Source of the DNA: Polyangium sp. y55x31
Lineage (GTDB): Bacteria > Myxococcota_A > Polyangia > Polyangiales > Polyangiaceae
Assembly (NCBI RefSeq): GCF_029946505.1
Contig: NZ_JARZHG010000004.1
Location: 124,001-188,000, forward strand
DNA: 64,000 nt
Direction of reading: 5' to 3'
Both the position numbers and the translations under genes were made by a program. The stretch's first letter is position 1. The number at the start of each line of letters is the position of its first letter. The notes under the pieces are model-generated. The model saw nothing but the letters and a program-made list of their open reading frames with translations, searched no databases and was not told the DNA's origin. Below are positions 62,935 through 64,000 of this stretch, piece by piece.

Positions 62935-64000
62935 CGTCATCGTCTGCATGGCTCGTGCGGGGTCGAGCCGAAGGCCCATGCACGGGTGGTGCCGCCGGAC
63001 GCGAGGTCGTCGGTGAAGCCGTGCGCGCAGGCGGCGAAGGCGCGCGCGGAGCGGACGCAGCAGAAGCGGGCGCGCTCGCGGACGCGGAAGAAACGGGGGC
63101 GAGGGCGACCGTCTGGAGCGGCGGCGAGGCCGGCGGAGGCGCGGCCGCGGCCTCGGAGGGAGCCTCGACCGCGGGGAGCGACGTGGGCGACAGGAACGCG
63201 CGGAGCGCCGCGAGGGCACCGCCGAGCCCGAGGAGCCCGACGAGAAGCAGAGGCCAGGACCTCCCGCGGTTCATCGGGAGCTGCACCACCTCGGTCACGG
63301 GGCTCGGCGCTGCGATCGTCGAGCTGATGGGTCGCTCCGCGACGGTCACCTCGGCCGCGGCCTCGCCTTCCGCGGGAGAAAAATAGGGCGCGAGCAGGGC
63401 CGCGGCTTCATCGGTGGACGTCTCCATTTCGGCCTCGATGAGGGCCTCCTCGATGGCCTCCTTGAGCGCCAGCGCCGTGGGAAATCGCTCGTTCGGATCC
63501 TTTTGCAGCGCGCGATCCACGACAGCGCGCAGCGGCGCGGGCACGCGTTCATGCAAAGCGGGCGCAGGCGACGGGCCGACGAGCGCGGCGAGCCGCCCGA
63601 CCTCGGTTTGTCCTTCGAAGGGCGGGTGTCCCTCCACGAGGTCGAACGCGACGGCGCCGATCGCCCACACGTCCGCGCGCCGATCGAGGTCCTCGGAGCG
63701 GGCTTGCTCCGGCGCCATGTAGTTGATTTTCCCCTTGATGAACCCTGTCGTCGTGTCGGCGGCGAGCCGCTCCTTGGCCTTGGCGATGCCGAAGTCGATG
63801 AGCTTGCCGATGCCGAGGCGCGACACGAGGATGTTCTGCGGCGAGACGTCCCGGTGCACGAGCCCGAGCGGCGCGCCCTCCTGCGCGAGCTCGTGGGCCG
63901 CGTGCAGGCCGCCGCAGACATCGGCGAGCACCCGGAACACCGCGCGGATCGGCAGCGTCTTGCCCTCGGCCTCGGCCCGGTAACGCAGCTCGTCGAGCGA
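62921..64000 (-). CDS. Ser/Thr protein kinase (5' end outside window)
   Basis: The visible 359 residues begin inside the kinase domain: LVHRDVSPQNILVS catalytic loop, DFG in KLIDFGIAKAK, MAPEQ APE-motif, WAIGAVAFDLVEGHPPFEG. A linker precedes one transmembrane segment (PLLLVGLLGLGGALAALRAF), then an Ala/Pro/Ser-rich tail ending in SHADDDDAIE. The HRDVSPQN form is common in myxobacterial kinases. The ATP-binding lobe lies to the right of the window. Its end overlaps the TPR/PEGA-like partner gene. Confidence 0.93.
   Translation of the reverse strand, partial: SLDELRYRAEAEGKTLPIRAVFRVLADVCGGLHAAHELAQEGAPLGLVHRDVSPQNILVSRLGIGKLIDFGIAKAKERLAADTTTGFIKGKINYMAPEQARSEDLDRRADVWAIGAVAFDLVEGHPPFEGQTEVGRLAALVGPSPAPALHERVPAPLRAVVDRALQKDPNERFPTALALKEAIEEALIEAEMETSTDEAAALLAPYFSPAEGEAAAEVTVAERPISSTIAAPSPVTEVVQLPMNRGRSWPLLLVGLLGLGGALAALRAFLSPTSLPAVEAPSEAAAAPPPASPPLQTVALAPVSSASASAPASAASAPRAPSPPARTASPTTSRPAAPPVHGPSARPRTSHADDDDAIE

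Overview
The window reads as the chromosome of a large-genome, high-GC myxobacterium, most likely order Polyangiales (Sorangium/Polyangium relatives). This rests on very GC-rich codon use, Hanks-type Ser/Thr kinases paired with TPR/PEGA-like membrane proteins, FHA-domain enhancer-binding regulators, many lipoproteins of unknown function and a C-terminal Cys-TM-Arg tail resembling the MYXO-CTERM sorting signal. No rRNA, tRNA, CRISPR array, insertion sequence or phage gene was seen. The species assignment is inference.

Layout. 1-11.7 kb: a cut-off FHA/sigma-54 regulator, a heme-oxygenase-fold-like protein, a 1184-residue VIT/double-VWA protein, a helical-repeat protein, an old-yellow-enzyme oxidoreductase, a VanW-domain protein with a polylysine tail, and a conserved unknown. 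11.7-16.2 kb: a compact four-gene minus-strand operon of unknown proteins (two are duplicated paralogues, one has an L7/L12-like C-terminus), preceded by 43-bp tandem repeats. 16.2-24 kb: a lipoprotein, a PadR regulator plus membrane protein behind three palindromic boxes on an exact 15-bp pitch, a cyclase/formamidase-like enzyme, a truncated paralogue of a gene 19 kb away, a coiled-coil membrane protein, a BtpA-family protein and an ArnT/PMT-like glycosyltransferase.

24.0-31.9 kb is a complete maltodextrin utilisation operon: LamB-type porin, GH13 amylase lipoprotein, MalK-type ATPase, a fused MalE-MalF polypeptide and MalG. The porin would admit oligosaccharides, the lipoprotein amylase trims them, and the transporter takes them up. 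31.9-43.3 kb holds an M1-like metallopeptidase lipoprotein, a Ser/Thr kinase with a TPR/PEGA-like partner, a large TPR plus HELGH peptidase, and a KamA-type radical SAM aminomutase.

43.5-56.1 kb is the most unusual part: a run of small minus-strand genes of lower GC separated by short imperfect inverted repeats that begin and end in integron attC core-like heptamers (RYYYAAC...GTTRRRY). I read it as an integron cassette array without an integrase in view (a CALIN-type array). Its cargo includes a thiaminase I-like lipoprotein, a barstar-like immunity protein, a GyrI-like protein, a GNAT-like protein, a frameshifted DUF6210-like gene, a 5'-truncated alpha/beta hydrolase and many unknowns.

56.3-64 kb returns to ordinary myxobacterial chromosome: an atypical Ser/Thr kinase (DCG instead of DFG), a DUF2490-like outer-membrane protein, the MYXO-CTERM-like protein, a complete FHA/sigma-54 activator, a lipoprotein, and a second kinase plus TPR/PEGA-like pair that runs off the right edge.
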